A DNA stretch of 64,000 nucleotides from Syntrophorhabdus sp. PtaU1.Bin058 (GCA_002067975.1 MVRS01000047.1:17078-81077); one strand, 5' to 3'; positions 42,485 to 51,884 are shown, numbered from the stretch's first letter. Notes: generated by a model not told the origin, from the letters alone. Program-made: numbers and translations.

Positions 42485-43084
42485 TCAGGTTTTCCGGATC
42501 AACGCCCACAATCCTCCCTCTGAGACAATCTCGACGCCACCTTCAATGCCGCTGGATTCTATGTCCCTTAACAGTCCCTTTTCGTTCATCCCCGTCTTAC
42601 CGAGAAAGATGTTGAGCTCCTTTGACCGTTCACCGATCTGCCCTATGACGGCATTTGGGGTCATCCTTCCAAACCCTCCGCCGACCACAGCCAGTCCATC
42701 TTGTCCGAGCACCCTGTAGACCGCACGAAAATCCGTCCGGAAGGTCTCCGGAAAAAATAACGCCCCCCGGAAGACAACAAGGTCGTATGTGTTGTCTGTG
42801 ATCCCCGTCAGGGCAGGGTCGGTCGCTATCACCGTGACCTTGTCGTCATAATCAAGTCTTTTTACCTCCTCGCGGAAGAACCGGTCGATCCCCGGAGGAA
42901 AGGTCCCCATTGAAAAGGATTTGCCTGTCCCGTTTCTGCACAGCTCGAATATGGTGCCGCAGAAAGGGCCGACCTCGAGGACGTTTCCGTCTGTACGGCC
43001 ATAAAGCTCACCGATGTACTTCGCAAGGTGCGGATAGACAGGCCGCCAGAGATGATAGAGCTCTATGAAAGGCTGCAGATCCAT
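42485..43084 (-). CDS. Methyltransferase-like protein
   Basis: A 199-residue Rossmann-fold protein. VLEVGPFCGTIFEL corresponds to SAM-binding motif I, VTVIATDP to motif II and YDLVVFRGALFF to motif IV. The motif I glycines are partly changed (GPFCG rather than GxGxG), so catalytic function is likely but not certain. Substrate unknown; a CxG-type Cys could point to corrinoid or metal neighbours but nothing nearby supports that. Confidence 0.7.
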   Translation of the reverse strand: MDLQPFIELYHLWRPVYPHLAKYIGELYGRTDGNVLEVGPFCGTIFELCRNGTGKSFSMGTFPPGIDRFFREEVKRLDYDDKVTVIATDPALTGITDNTYDLVVFRGALFFPETFRTDFRAVYRVLGQDGLAVVGGGFGRMTPNAVIGQIGERSKELNIFLGKTGMNEKGLLRDIESSGIEGGVEIVSEGGLWALIRKT

Positions 43085-43452
43085 TTGACCTCCTCAGGCC
43101 CTTAGTATAAACCAGCTCATGGTTCATGGCTCTTAGCAGAAGCAAGAACCAGGTAGGGGCAGCACAAAAACCTCTTGTTGCCTACTCCCTGCTGCTTACT
43201 ATGTTTCGTTTTTACTATGAGCTATCAGCTATGAACTATGAGCCGCTTTTCTTATCCAGCATCCAGGATCCGGTAACCAGGAACGTATTCAACGATATAC
43301 TATATACGATATACAAAATCAATTTTTTGCTGATCGCTGAAGGCTGCAAGCTGATAGCTGCGTAAATAAGAGGGTTGACCTTGCGGCATTCCCGTATTAT
43401 CTATGATATAACATACTGTGCAAAAACCTGATGCAGGGATGGTGGTGATTAC
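43085..43452. repeat. Mosaic of six heptad-repeat types between two genes
   Basis: This 368-bp gap has no gene but contains, in order: GCTCATG, GTTCATG, GCTCTTA (43114 on); a GTAGGGGCAGCA / TGCCTAC-TCCCTGC-TGCTTAC inverted pair (43153-43198); ACTATGA, GCTATCA, GCTATGA, ACTATGA (43214-43241, family E-like); CCAGCAT, CCAGGAT, CCGGTAA, CCAGGAA (43256-43283); CGATATA, CTATATA, CGATATA (family C, 43293-43313); and GCTGATC, GCTGAAG, GCTGCAA, GCTGATA, GCTGCG (family B, 43329-43362). Confidence 0.75.
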
Positions 43453-44163
43453 GTGAATCACTTTGTCAATCCTCAGCAGATAGGGGACAACATATACCGC
43501 GTCTGCGGACCTGATCTCTCCGATGCGAGAGACGGCTTTGCCTACCTTCTGGATCTCGGCGAATTGGCGCTCATCGATTGCGGCTCAGGGGTCGGCTTCA
43601 AGCGGACAATCCAAAATATTGAGCGCCTCGGGTTTAAACCTGAGACGATCAAAAGGGTCATTTTAACACACTGCCACGTAGACCATTCCGGCGGCGCCCA
43701 TCTCTTCCGGTCGCATTTCGGCTCACAGCTCATCATGCATGCCCTTGACGCGACGATCATCGAACGGGCGGACGAGAGGCTTACGGCGGCATTCTGCTTC
43801 AATGTCGATCTTCAGCCTCTCCGCGTGGATATGAAGCTTGCAGGCGATAGCGGCCGTCTGCATATCGGCAGCGAGGAACTCTGCTGGATACACACACCGG
43901 GTCATACACCCGGGTCTATCTCGGTCTACATGGACATCGGCGGCAAGAGGATTCTCTTCGTACAGGACATTGCAGCACCGCTTCTTAAAGAATTCGATTG
44001 CGATCCCGATGCCTGGATGGAATCGATCCAGACCCTCTTTGCGCTGGAGGCAGATATGCTCTGCGACGGTCATTCCGGCGCCTACGCACCGAAAAGCAAC
44101 GTCAGGAAATACCTTGAATACTGCGTCGCGTCCCAGTATCAGCAGGGGTATATAAAGCTTTAA
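43453..44163 (+). CDS. MBL-fold metallo-hydrolase
   Basis: A 236-residue metallo-beta-lactamase-fold protein with HCHVDHSGG (metal motif), a second His in IHTPGHTPGS, Asp in FVQDIA and the terminal CDGHSG. Resembles glyoxalase II-like hydrolases; substrate unknown. Start is a GTG at 43453 with a GGTGGTGA site upstream. It converges with the ACT protein gene. Confidence 0.9.
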   Translation: MNHFVNPQQIGDNIYRVCGPDLSDARDGFAYLLDLGELALIDCGSGVGFKRTIQNIERLGFKPETIKRVILTHCHVDHSGGAHLFRSHFGSQLIMHALDATIIERADERLTAAFCFNVDLQPLRVDMKLAGDSGRLHIGSEELCWIHTPGHTPGSISVYMDIGGKRILFVQDIAAPLLKEFDCDPDAWMESIQTLFALEADMLCDGHSGAYAPKSNVRKYLEYCVASQYQQGYIKL

Positions 44164-44174
44164 TCCGAATAAAA

Positions 44175-44233
44175 GCCGTCAGGCGTAAATCGTAAGGGGT
44201 TAAAATCGCCTAACGCCTCACGACTTACGGGTT
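44175..44233. repeat. Heptad inverted repeat, family A, between convergent genes
   Basis: CGTCAGG, CGTAAAT, CGTAAGG; centre GGTTAAAATCG; CCTAACG, CCTCACG, ACTTACG. It occupies the whole 85-bp gap of a convergent pair. Confidence 0.8.
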
Positions 44234-44248
44234 TATCGGAATTAATCG

Positions 44249-44677
44249 CTATATACTGTATACTTCTTTTCCTATGGTGTGGACCCAGTTCTGTTGCAGG
44301 ACCTTCTGGGCCTCTTCTGTCCGGTCAACACCGAGGATAACGATCGCATTGTTGCTGATGCGCCCGAGATGCGGGTAGAGGTAGTGGACGTTGATCCCGG
44401 CCTGCTTCAAGGGTCTCAGGACAGCGACCAATCCTCCCGGATGGTCCGGGGTCTCAACGGCGATCACGTCTGTCTCTTTCGGCGAATAACCGTTTGCCTT
44501 GAGGATGTTTTTTGCCTTTTCCGGATCATCCACGACAAAGCGGACAGTACTGATGTCCGACGTATCGGCAACGGAGATCGCCCTGATGTTGACGCCTTCT
44601 CTCCCCAGTATCTCACTGATGCCGTGAAGCGCGCCAGGGACATTGTCCAAGCTTACAGAGATCTGTTTGATAACCAT
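44249..44677 (-). CDS. Tandem ACT-domain protein
   Basis: Two ACT domains (about 1-70 and 71-142), a fold that binds amino acids. The opening VIKQISVSLDNVPGALHGISEIL and the second repeat DHPGGLVAVLRPLKQAGINVHYLY show the repeat structure. Several starts are possible (GTG 44686, ATG 44683); ATG 44677 is preferred because AAGGAG lies 8 nt upstream. It is the last gene of the 2-oxoacid oxidoreductase operon, so it may sense a branched-chain or aromatic amino acid and tune the enzyme (inference). Confidence 0.85.
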   Translation of the reverse strand: MVIKQISVSLDNVPGALHGISEILGREGVNIRAISVADTSDISTVRFVVDDPEKAKNILKANGYSPKETDVIAVETPDHPGGLVAVLRPLKQAGINVHYLYPHLGRISNNAIVILGVDRTEEAQKVLQQNWVHTIGKEVYSI

Positions 44678-44682
44678 CCGCA

Positions 44683-45222
44683 TCACTCCTTTACGAAGGT
44701 ATAACCTGCCTCAAGGGCCTCTTGATTGAGTTTTATCATCTTTGCCTTTCCCTCGCCGAGGATCTCCTGGAGGTGCGCGAGCATAAAATCGAATGAAACG
44801 ATGTTGCTCGCCTTTAAAAAGGCGCCAAGCATTATCATATTCGCCACCTTTATCGTGCCCATCTTATCTGCCAGCTCGCTTGTCGGGACAGCGAGGATCT
44901 CAATATCCCCCCTTGCTGATGTCGTATTCACGATGGAAGAATTTACACAGATAAGTCCTCCGGAAGTAAGGACGCTCTGAAAGCGTGCGAAGGACGGCTG
45001 GTTCATTGCAACAATGAATTCAGGCTCTGAAGCGACAGGAGAGGCGATCTCCTCGTCGGAGACGACGACGGTACAGTTCGCCGTCCCTCCCCTTACCTCA
45101 ACGCCATAGGAAGGGAGATAGGTCACATACTTCCCTTCGAGCATCGCCGCATTGGCAAGGGTAAATCCCATAGATAAAACGCCCTGCCCGCCGAACCCTG
45201 AAAAGATCGTCTTTATGGTCAT
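44683..45222 (-). CDS. 2-oxoacid:ferredoxin oxidoreductase, gamma subunit
   Basis: Gamma subunit (VorC/KorC-type) with the opening TIKTIFSGFGGQGVLSMG. A longer frame exists to 45285, but ATG 45222 overlaps the beta-subunit stop by 4 bp and matches family starts (179 residues). The motif YLPSYGVEVRGGTANCTVVVSD is typical. The subunit contributes to the CoA/oxoacid site. Confidence 0.93.
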   Translation of the reverse strand: MTIKTIFSGFGGQGVLSMGFTLANAAMLEGKYVTYLPSYGVEVRGGTANCTVVVSDEEIASPVASEPEFIVAMNQPSFARFQSVLTSGGLICVNSSIVNTTSARGDIEILAVPTSELADKMGTIKVANMIMLGAFLKASNIVSFDFMLAHLQEILGEGKAKMIKLNQEALEAGYTFVKE

Positions 45223-45956
45223 GGTACGTCCTTGATAACGCCGAGAGGGAACTGTTTTGCCATCACATCGTCTATCCACCTGCATGAATCAATGGGGCTC
45301 ATCTTCCAGTTCGTCGGGCATGGCGACAGGATCTCTACGAGTGAAAACCCATTCCCTTTGAGCTGGTTCCGGAAGGCCTTCGCGATCGTCTTTTTCGCCT
45401 TGATGATCGCTGCGGGCTTATTCACCGCAACGCGTTCAAGGTACGTTGTGCCGTCGAGCACCGCAAACACCTCGCATATCCTTACAGGGTGGCCTGCCGT
45501 TGCCGCATTCCTCCCGGAGGGTGTTGTTGTCGTCACCTGTTCGGAGAGCGTCGTCGGGGCCATCTGCCCGCCGGTCATCCCGTAAACACCGTTGTTGACA
45601 AAGATGATCGTGATGGGCTCACCGCGGTTCGCCGCGTGGAAACCCTCTGCCGTGCCTATTGCCGCAAGGTCTCCATCGCCCTGATAAGAGAATACGAGGT
45701 TTTCCGGCCTCACACGCTTGATCCCCGTCGCAACCGCTGCGCCCCTCCCATGGGCAGACTCGAGCGTATCGATATCAAAATAATTGTAGACAAGCATGCC
45801 GCAGCCGGCAGGCGCCACGCAGATCGCCTTCTCGCGCAGGTCCATCTCATCGATGACCTCCACTATCAGGCGTCCTATGATACCGTGACCGCAGCCCGGG
45901 CAGTAATGGAAATGGGCCGGCTTCAATGATTTAGGACGGGCATAGACCTGTTTCAC
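45219..45956 (-). CDS. 2-oxoacid:ferredoxin oxidoreductase, beta (TPP) subunit
   Basis: Thiamine-diphosphate-binding subunit of 245 residues. It has HYCPGCGHG near the N-terminus, the TPP/metal motif GDGDLAAIGTAE and FVNNGVYGMTGGQMAPT. Together with alpha, gamma and delta it forms an oxidoreductase that converts 2-oxoacids and CoA to acyl-CoA, CO2 and reduced ferredoxin. Best fit is the Vor/Kor group (3-methyl-2-oxobutanoate or 2-oxoglutarate). Confidence 0.95.
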   Translation of the reverse strand: MKQVYARPKSLKPAHFHYCPGCGHGIIGRLIVEVIDEMDLREKAICVAPAGCGMLVYNYFDIDTLESAHGRGAAVATGIKRVRPENLVFSYQGDGDLAAIGTAEGFHAANRGEPITIIFVNNGVYGMTGGQMAPTTLSEQVTTTTPSGRNAATAGHPVRICEVFAVLDGTTYLERVAVNKPAAIIKAKKTIAKAFRNQLKGNGFSLVEILSPCPTNWKMSPIDSCRWIDDVMAKQFPLGVIKDVP

Positions 45957-47023
45957 TTTTTGCCTCTGTGGGATTGCTGGTAGTAGTGTCTCGATATTAC
46001 CCGGGACAATTCGATCGGCGTGGGGATGACGCCGCCGGGTCTGCCGTAGAAATGGATATGCCCTTTTCCTTCGAGGGCAAGCCTCACATCTTCGATCATC
46101 TGCCCCGTGCTCATCTCGAAGACAAAAAAATCGGTTACCCTGTTCGCGGTCTCCCTGATTATCTTTGCCGGAAAAGGCCAGAGCGTGATGGGACGTATCA
46201 TCCCGATCTTCAGGTTTTCCTGGCGCAGCCTCTTGATGGCGCCCTTTACGATCCTCGCCCCGATGCCGTAGGCAACGACGATCATCTCGGCGTCATCGAC
46301 GAGGTATTTCTCGTAACGGACCTCGTTCTGCTCCATCCGCTGGTACTTCCTGAAGAGCTTCCAGTTGTGTTCCTCCTCTTCCTTCGTATCGAAGAGAAGG
46401 GAGCGGACCATCCGGGAAGGTCTTCCCCTGGCGCCCGTCAGGATATAATCCTTCGGATACTCTTTCGGAGGTTTTATGTTGTCAAAACTCACCGGCTCCA
46501 TCATCTGTCCCAGCATCCCGTCGCCGAGGATAATGACGGGATTCCTGTACGCCTCTGCGAGATCAAATGCGAGCGGGACGATATCGGCCAGTTCCTGGAC
46601 CGACCCCGGCGCAAGGACGATCGTTCTGTAATCACCGTGACCGCCGCCGCGCGTAGCCTGCAGGTAATCGGACTGGGCAGGAGAGATATTCCCCATGCCT
46701 GGTCCGCCTCTCACCATGTTGACAACGACTGCCGGGAGTTCGTCTGCCGCGAGATAGGAGATGCCTTCCTGCTTGAGGCTCATGCCGGGACTGCTCGACG
46801 ACGTCATGGCGCGTGCGCCTGCAACGCTTGCGCCGAGGACCATATTGATCGCCGCGATCTCGCTTTCAGACTGGATAAATATCCCACCGGCTTCCGGCAC
46901 CCGCTTCGCCATGTATTCCGTCAACTCGTTCTGCGGCGTAATGGGGTACCCGAAATAGCACGTGCAGCCGGCGAGGACCGCCGCTTCACCCAGTGCCGCG
47001 TTGCCGCTCATCAGCCTCTTCAA
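45953..47023 (-). CDS. 2-oxoacid:ferredoxin oxidoreductase, alpha subunit (VorB/KorA-like)
   Basis: A 356-residue alpha subunit with the opening MSGNAALGEAAVLAGCTCYFGYPITPQNELTE, the ESE motif (IQSESEIAAINMVLGAS) and TSSSSPGMSLKQEGISYLA. Overlaps of 4 bp with both neighbours show a coupled operon delta-alpha-beta-gamma. Commonly annotated VorB; specificity cannot be fixed from the sequence. Confidence 0.94.
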   Translation of the reverse strand: MKRLMSGNAALGEAAVLAGCTCYFGYPITPQNELTEYMAKRVPEAGGIFIQSESEIAAINMVLGASVAGARAMTSSSSPGMSLKQEGISYLAADELPAVVVNMVRGGPGMGNISPAQSDYLQATRGGGHGDYRTIVLAPGSVQELADIVPLAFDLAEAYRNPVIILGDGMLGQMMEPVSFDNIKPPKEYPKDYILTGARGRPSRMVRSLLFDTKEEEEHNWKLFRKYQRMEQNEVRYEKYLVDDAEMIVVAYGIGARIVKGAIKRLRQENLKIGMIRPITLWPFPAKIIRETANRVTDFFVFEMSTGQMIEDVRLALEGKGHIHFYGRPGGVIPTPIELSRVISRHYYQQSHRGKK

Positions 47024-47229
47024 TTCCTGAACACCTCGATTGCGACCTCAGGACACATGACCGCGCATGTAGCACACCCCGTGCATTCCCTGCCTTCGTC
47101 GAAAGAGACGACAAAATAACCCTTTACGTTTAATGTATCTGAGAGGAAGATCGCCTTCTTCGGACAGAACTCCATGCAGAGCGAACAGCCCTTGCATCTC
47201 TCCTGGTCTATCCTGATCGAACCCTTCAT
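47020..47229 (-). CDS. 2-oxoacid:ferredoxin oxidoreductase, delta subunit (2x[4Fe-4S])
   Basis: A 69-residue ferredoxin with two clusters: CKGCSLCMEFCPKKA and CTGCATCAVMCPEVA. First gene of the operon; passes electrons from the TPP subunit to free ferredoxin. Confidence 0.95.
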   Translation of the reverse strand: MKGSIRIDQERCKGCSLCMEFCPKKAIFLSDTLNVKGYFVVSFDEGRECTGCATCAVMCPEVAIEVFRN

Positions 47230-47325
47230 CCTTTGCCTCGGTTTGCAAAAAATCAGACCTGCAAAACGCTCTTAGCGTAGCCCACCGGAAAGCTCTTTGT
47301 CAAATGTTTTTATATAACGGCTATA

Positions 47326-47390
47326 AGCGATCAGCGGTCAGCTTCCAGCTTAAAGCCTTTTTCGTTTTTAGCTGACAGCTGTATGCCGAC
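47326..47390. repeat. Heptad inverted repeat, family B
   Basis: Left units GATCAGC, GGTCAGC, TTCCAGC, TTAAAGC; centre CTTTTTCGTTTTT; right units AGCTGAC, AGCTGTA, TGCCGA. Between the oxidoreductase and DUF1847 operons. Confidence 0.75.
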
Positions 47391-47493
47391 GGCTTCTTCG
47401 GCCGGATATCCGGTCATCGGTCCGTTTGCATCTGAACGGGGTATGCTCATTGATGGCGGCAGCGGGTCGTACGAACGCGAAACGTTTTCCGTC

Positions 47494-48174
47494 CTATTTG
47501 CTCAGCCATGCATAAAAATTGCCCGAGGTATATATGGCGGCAAGGGGGTTGTGCCCCGTTACCCTGTCCTTAACGGCAAGCACGGTAGTGGGGGCGTCGG
47601 CGTACTTGAAAAAGAGAGAATCGTGGCCGACACAGAGGCCGAGGACGATGTTGAAATCTGTTTTTGCGTCATTGACCACCATGGCCTGAAGTATGGGATT
47701 ACACATCGAATCATGCTGGCCGACAAATATCTTCTCCTCGTCCTTTATACCGATCTCCTCCTTCGGGATACCTCCAACCTTGCAGGCTATTGATGTTGTC
47801 TCAAAGCCGTGGTTTTCCAATAGTTCATTGACGATGGCCGCCTCTTTCGCAAGTCCGACGCAGAAGACAAGCCCTAATCTTTTGTACCCCATCTTCTTTG
47901 CAAATTCCATAATCTCGAGGACCCTCGGCTTGACGGGATGCATCGCGTAGGGCCCCTTTCCTCTTCCGGCATAGCATTCCCCTTCCTGGACGGCTGTCTG
48001 ACGGGCAAATTCGGCAACTGGTTTCTTCCTGTATTCTTCGTTCGCCTTCCGGATCAGTTTCTTTTTCGTGAGTGTCGGACAACCCTTGCCCGGCTTGCCG
48101 CCGGGCGCCGTGCAGACCCTTTCCTGCGGACCGTGCTGACATTCAGCGCACCGTACCCTGCTCTCCTTTTTCAC
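47494..48174 (-). CDS. DUF1847 metal-binding-like protein
   Basis: Cytoplasmic 226-residue protein, Cys-rich at the N-terminus (CAECQ, VCTAP, GCPT) and with further Cys/His in FCVGLA, VGQHDSMCNP and LCVGHDSLF. This pattern matches DUF1847, proposed to bind metal. The start is GTG at 48174 with a GGAGG site 7 nt upstream, rather than the ATG at 48210. Function unknown. Confidence 0.85.
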   Translation of the reverse strand: MKKESRVRCAECQHGPQERVCTAPGGKPGKGCPTLTKKKLIRKANEEYRKKPVAEFARQTAVQEGECYAGRGKGPYAMHPVKPRVLEIMEFAKKMGYKRLGLVFCVGLAKEAAIVNELLENHGFETTSIACKVGGIPKEEIGIKDEEKIFVGQHDSMCNPILQAMVVNDAKTDFNIVLGLCVGHDSLFFKYADAPTTVLAVKDRVTGHNPLAAIYTSGNFYAWLSK

Positions 48175-48361
48175 CTTAGTGCCTCCTTGTAAATCTGTAC
48201 CGATTTGCAATCAACGGTTTACACTGTACCATGACTGACGTTTCCAAGCACTGTATTTTTCATGGTTCCGTATCTTTATCCTCGAGGTCTTACCATGCGT
48301 GCTGTCTGTTTCACTGTTATTTTTTGTTGCATTAGTGGAGTATATATCATAATTTTTATCA

Positions 48362-49261
48362 ATGGACTTAAGACATCTCGAAACCTTTGTAAAGATAGCG
48401 GAGTTGAAAAGCTTCACAAAGACCGCCGAGGAGCTGTTTCTTACGCAGCCGACGGTCAGCAAACAGATCGTCGACCTCGAGCGCTATTTCGGCGTAAGGC
48501 TCATTGACAGGACAAAACGGGCGGTAACGCTCACCAAGGCGGGAGAGATCCTTCTCCGGTATGCAAAGGATTTCCTTAGCCTTAAAAGGGAGACCGTCGA
48601 TGCAATTGCCGCCTTTAAGGGTCTGCAAAAGGGGGATATCACGGTGGGGGCAAGCAATATCCCCGGGGTCTATATCCTGCCGGGATTGCTGAATATCTTT
48701 AAGCAGCAATACAGCGGCATCAGGATCAGGCTCATCATCGCCGACTCAAAAGCAATTATCCAGAATATGGAGGAAGGCGAGATCGATGTGGGCTTCGTCG
48801 GGGCAAAAGATGAATCGAAAAAGATAGAATATAAAAAATTCCTTGATGACACAATCGTCATGATCGCACCACCCTCTTTCCCCGATACGATCCACATCAA
48901 ACACCTGAAAGATTACCCCCTCATTATCAGGGAGCATGGGTCGGGTACCCGAAATCACTTTGAATCATCACTGAAAAGGTTAAAAGGCGATGTGCTCCCC
49001 GGACTGCAGGTCGTTGCCGAATTAACGGATACGGAGGCAATAAAGGAGGCCGTCAAAAACGGCATGGGTATTTCATACATCTCAAAGATGGCAATAGTTC
49101 ACGAACTTGCAAATAACAACCTGAAATGTTTAAATATCGAAGGGTTGCCGAATATTGTACGGTCCTTTTATATTGTGACAAAAAAGGGGAAGACGATTGC
49201 GCCGCCGATAAAGGCGCTCCTCGATATAATAGATAAATGGAGAAGACATGAAAAAAGCTAA
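48362..49261 (+). CDS. LysR-family transcriptional regulator
   Basis: A 299-residue LysR regulator. The winged helix-turn-helix occupies 1-60 (HLETFVKIAELKSFTKTAEELFLTQPTVSKQIVDLE); an effector-binding domain follows (about 90-290). No effector can be named. It overlaps tolB by 14 bp and is on the same strand, an uncommon partner for a LysR gene. Confidence 0.93.
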   Translation: MDLRHLETFVKIAELKSFTKTAEELFLTQPTVSKQIVDLERYFGVRLIDRTKRAVTLTKAGEILLRYAKDFLSLKRETVDAIAAFKGLQKGDITVGASNIPGVYILPGLLNIFKQQYSGIRIRLIIADSKAIIQNMEEGEIDVGFVGAKDESKKIEYKKFLDDTIVMIAPPSFPDTIHIKHLKDYPLIIREHGSGTRNHFESSLKRLKGDVLPGLQVVAELTDTEAIKEAVKNGMGISYISKMAIVHELANNNLKCLNIEGLPNIVRSFYIVTKKGKTIAPPIKALLDIIDKWRRHEKS

Positions 49262-50546
49262 ACGGATGATCCTCATCCTATGCGCCCTCTTCGCGGCAGG
49301 AGTTTTTATTGCGGGTACGGCCGAGGCACGGGTATATCTCGATATCTATGGAAAAAGCTTTAAGAAAATAACCGTTGCCGTACCATACTTCAAGAGCGAC
49401 AAGGCAGACAGGCTCCAGACGGACATGAGCGACCTTTTGAACAAAGACCTCGATCTGTCGGGATTTTTCATTGTAGCGCCGCAATCCCTCCTTGATAAAG
49501 AGTTCCTTGGCGAAGGGGTGGAGAAACAGGAGATCAACTTCGGGAGCTGGCGTTCAGTGGGGATCGAACTCCTCTGTAAAGGCAAATTCCAGATCAAAGA
49601 CGGCGAGCTTATCTTCGAGGCGTTCCTCTATGATACCCTCGACGGTTCCATGATGCTTGCTAAACGATACCGCTCAAGACAGGAAGACTGGAGGAGACTC
49701 GTCCACAGGCTTGCCGACGACATCCTGCTCACCGTCACCGGCGACAAGGGCATCATGAGCTCCCGGATAGTCTTTGTCGGCGGAAGAAGGGGCCTCAAGG
49801 AAATATACATGGCAGACATCGACGGATTCAACCTGAAAAAGATCACCAATTATAACAATATCTCCGTTGCCCCTTCGGTATCACCGAGCGGGAGATACAT
49901 CGCCTTCACCTCATACAAAGAAGGGAGGCCTAACCTCTACGTGAAGGACATGGAGGGGGGCAGGGAGATCGTCGCGGACAGGAGCGACGGCATGAAGGTC
50001 TGCTCATCGTGGTTTAACAATTCGACGCTTGTATATTCGCATACGGCCGGCAAGCATTCGACCATCTATACATACAATGTAGCAACCGGTGAGAGGAGAA
50101 CCATACTGCAGAGGGAAGGGATCGTCACGTCGGCGTCGTTTTCACCCAACGGCTCAAAACTGCTCTTTGTGTCCGATATGTACGGAAGTCCCCAGATATT
50201 CGCCAGGGACACCGCATCAGGGGATATCAAGAGGCTCACGTATTACGGGAATTATAACAGTGCACCCTCATTCTCACCAAAGGGCGACCTTATAACATTC
50301 GTGTCGCAGATTGAAGGCGCCTTTGAAATATCGGTCATGAACGCCGACGGATCGAACCAGAGGGTCCTGACAAACGGCGGCGCCCTCAACGATTCACCGC
50401 AATTCTCTCCCTGCGGGAGGTATATACTATACTGCTCACAGATAGGAGGAAGGTACAGCCTTCACATAATGCTGTATAATGGAGAAAACAAAAGATTGTT
50501 AAAATTTACCGATAACAACGAGGAACAGCCAAGGTTCGCGCCTTGA
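49248..50546 (+). CDS. tolB: Tol-Pal system translocation protein TolB
   Basis: Periplasmic TolB (432 residues): signal peptide (about 1-26, ending AEA), N-terminal D1 domain (KKITVAVPYFKSDKADRLQTDM) and a C-terminal six-bladed beta-propeller with repeated SFSPNGSKLLFVSDM-type blades. Works with Pal to keep the outer membrane attached to the wall. Confidence 0.95.
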   Translation: MKKAKRMILILCALFAAGVFIAGTAEARVYLDIYGKSFKKITVAVPYFKSDKADRLQTDMSDLLNKDLDLSGFFIVAPQSLLDKEFLGEGVEKQEINFGSWRSVGIELLCKGKFQIKDGELIFEAFLYDTLDGSMMLAKRYRSRQEDWRRLVHRLADDILLTVTGDKGIMSSRIVFVGGRRGLKEIYMADIDGFNLKKITNYNNISVAPSVSPSGRYIAFTSYKEGRPNLYVKDMEGGREIVADRSDGMKVCSSWFNNSTLVYSHTAGKHSTIYTYNVATGERRTILQREGIVTSASFSPNGSKLLFVSDMYGSPQIFARDTASGDIKRLTYYGNYNSAPSFSPKGDLITFVSQIEGAFEISVMNADGSNQRVLTNGGALNDSPQFSPCGRYILYCSQIGGRYSLHIMLYNGENKRLLKFTDNNEEQPRFAP

Positions 50547-50558
50547 AAAGGAGGTAAT

Positions 50559-51122
50559 ATGAAATATTTTTTAGTACTGTCGATCGTATGTGCCGTTATG
50601 TTTGCCGGATGCTCTCCGAAGGTAGTTCAGCCTACGTATCAAGCAACACCCGGTCAGGGTCAGGGTGCCGCCGTAACAACGGACACCGGCGAGAAAGATA
50701 GAAGGGGCGACGTCACGGCAGAAGAACTGGCCAGGGCGGAGAGGGAAAGGCTGAGAATGCTTGATGAGAAGATGAGGACATCCCTTTCGCAACAGGACAT
50801 CTTTTTCGAGTTCGACAGCTATGCGGTCCAGGCGTCGGAACTGCCGAAGCTCCAGGCAGTAGGCAACTGGCTGAAGCAATCGAAGACAACGGCTATCATC
50901 GTGGAAGGACACTGCGACGAGAGGGGTACCGTTGAATACAACTTTGCCCTCGGTCAAAAACGTGCGGAATCGGTAAAGGAACATCTCGTCAAGATGGGCG
51001 TCGAGGGATCGAGGATCAAGACGGTCTCATACGGGAAAGAGGTACCTATCGTTCCGGGCCACACCGAGGATGCCTGGGCAAAAAACAGGCGCGCTCATTT
51101 CAAAATCGACCAGAAGGGGTAA
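50559..51122 (+). CDS. pal: Peptidoglycan-associated lipoprotein Pal
   Basis: Outer-membrane lipoprotein (187 residues): lipobox FAGC (Cys18), linker and OmpA-like domain with DIFFEFDSYAVQ, VEGHCDERGTVEYNFALGQKRA and TVSYGKEVPIVPGHTEDAWAKNRRAHF. It binds diaminopimelate of peptidoglycan and TolB. Starts 12 bp after tolB, with an AGGAGG site. Confidence 0.96.
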   Translation: MKYFLVLSIVCAVMFAGCSPKVVQPTYQATPGQGQGAAVTTDTGEKDRRGDVTAEELARAERERLRMLDEKMRTSLSQQDIFFEFDSYAVQASELPKLQAVGNWLKQSKTTAIIVEGHCDERGTVEYNFALGQKRAESVKEHLVKMGVEGSRIKTVSYGKEVPIVPGHTEDAWAKNRRAHFKIDQKG

Positions 51123-51125
51123 GCC

Positions 51126-51863
51126 ATGTACAGATATGCCGTCATTATTATTGTTATTGCGCTGGCAGCAGCAGGTTGCGCAACAGAGGAACAGGCGACA
51201 CAGTTGCAGACCAACCTGTCATTCCTGCAAAACGATCTTTATAGTTTTAAGCAGGAAACGAATGAAAAGCTGGCACAACTCTCAAAAGATAATGAAAATG
51301 TCGGTAAGCAGGTGGTCAGCGTCTATGCTGCCGTTGAGAGCAGGGACGAAAAGATAAAGAGCATCATGGGCAAGCTCGACGAGCTGGAATACCAGTTGAG
51401 GACCTACTGGAACGAAACAAAGGCCATGCTCAGCACCCAGAAGAAACCCGACGCGACACCGGTCGCTTCAGGACCGGCAGCAGAACCGGGTTCACAGGCA
51501 GATAACGCAAAGTATGAAAGCGCCTATAAAGACGCCTTCGACTCCTACCAGAAAGGGGCCTATGACGAGGCGATCATCAAGTTTACAAAGTTCACCGAAC
51601 AGTACGGCGGGACCCCGCTCATACCGAACGCATTCTACTGGATAGGCGAGAGCTACATGAACCTGAAAAATTATGAAAAGGCGATTGTCTCTTTCCAGGA
51701 GGTTATCGACAAGTATCCGAAAAGCGAGAAGGCCCCCCGGGCGCTTCTTTCCCAGGCAGAGGCCTTCAACCAGACCAAAGACAAGAAGAGCTCTATAACC
51801 CTCCTGAAGAGGATCATAGAGCTCTATCCGAAAAGCGAAGAGGCTATTATCGCTGAACGGAAA

Positions 51864-51884
<21 letters not shown>
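51126..51884 (+). CDS. cpoB: Tol-Pal accessory protein CpoB/YbgF, lipoprotein form
   Basis: A 252-residue protein with an N-terminal lipobox (AAGC, Cys18), unusual for CpoB, which is usually soluble in the periplasm. A coiled-coil region (about 25-105) is followed by three TPR repeats (about 130-250: [39 protein letters not shown]). Its last 21 bp overlap the 3' end of rpoC on the opposite strand. Confidence 0.92.

Noticed and set aside
45968..47119. A 383-codon open frame on + antisense to the alpha subunit gene
   Set aside because: Shadow of a well-supported conserved gene; no ribosome-binding site or domain.
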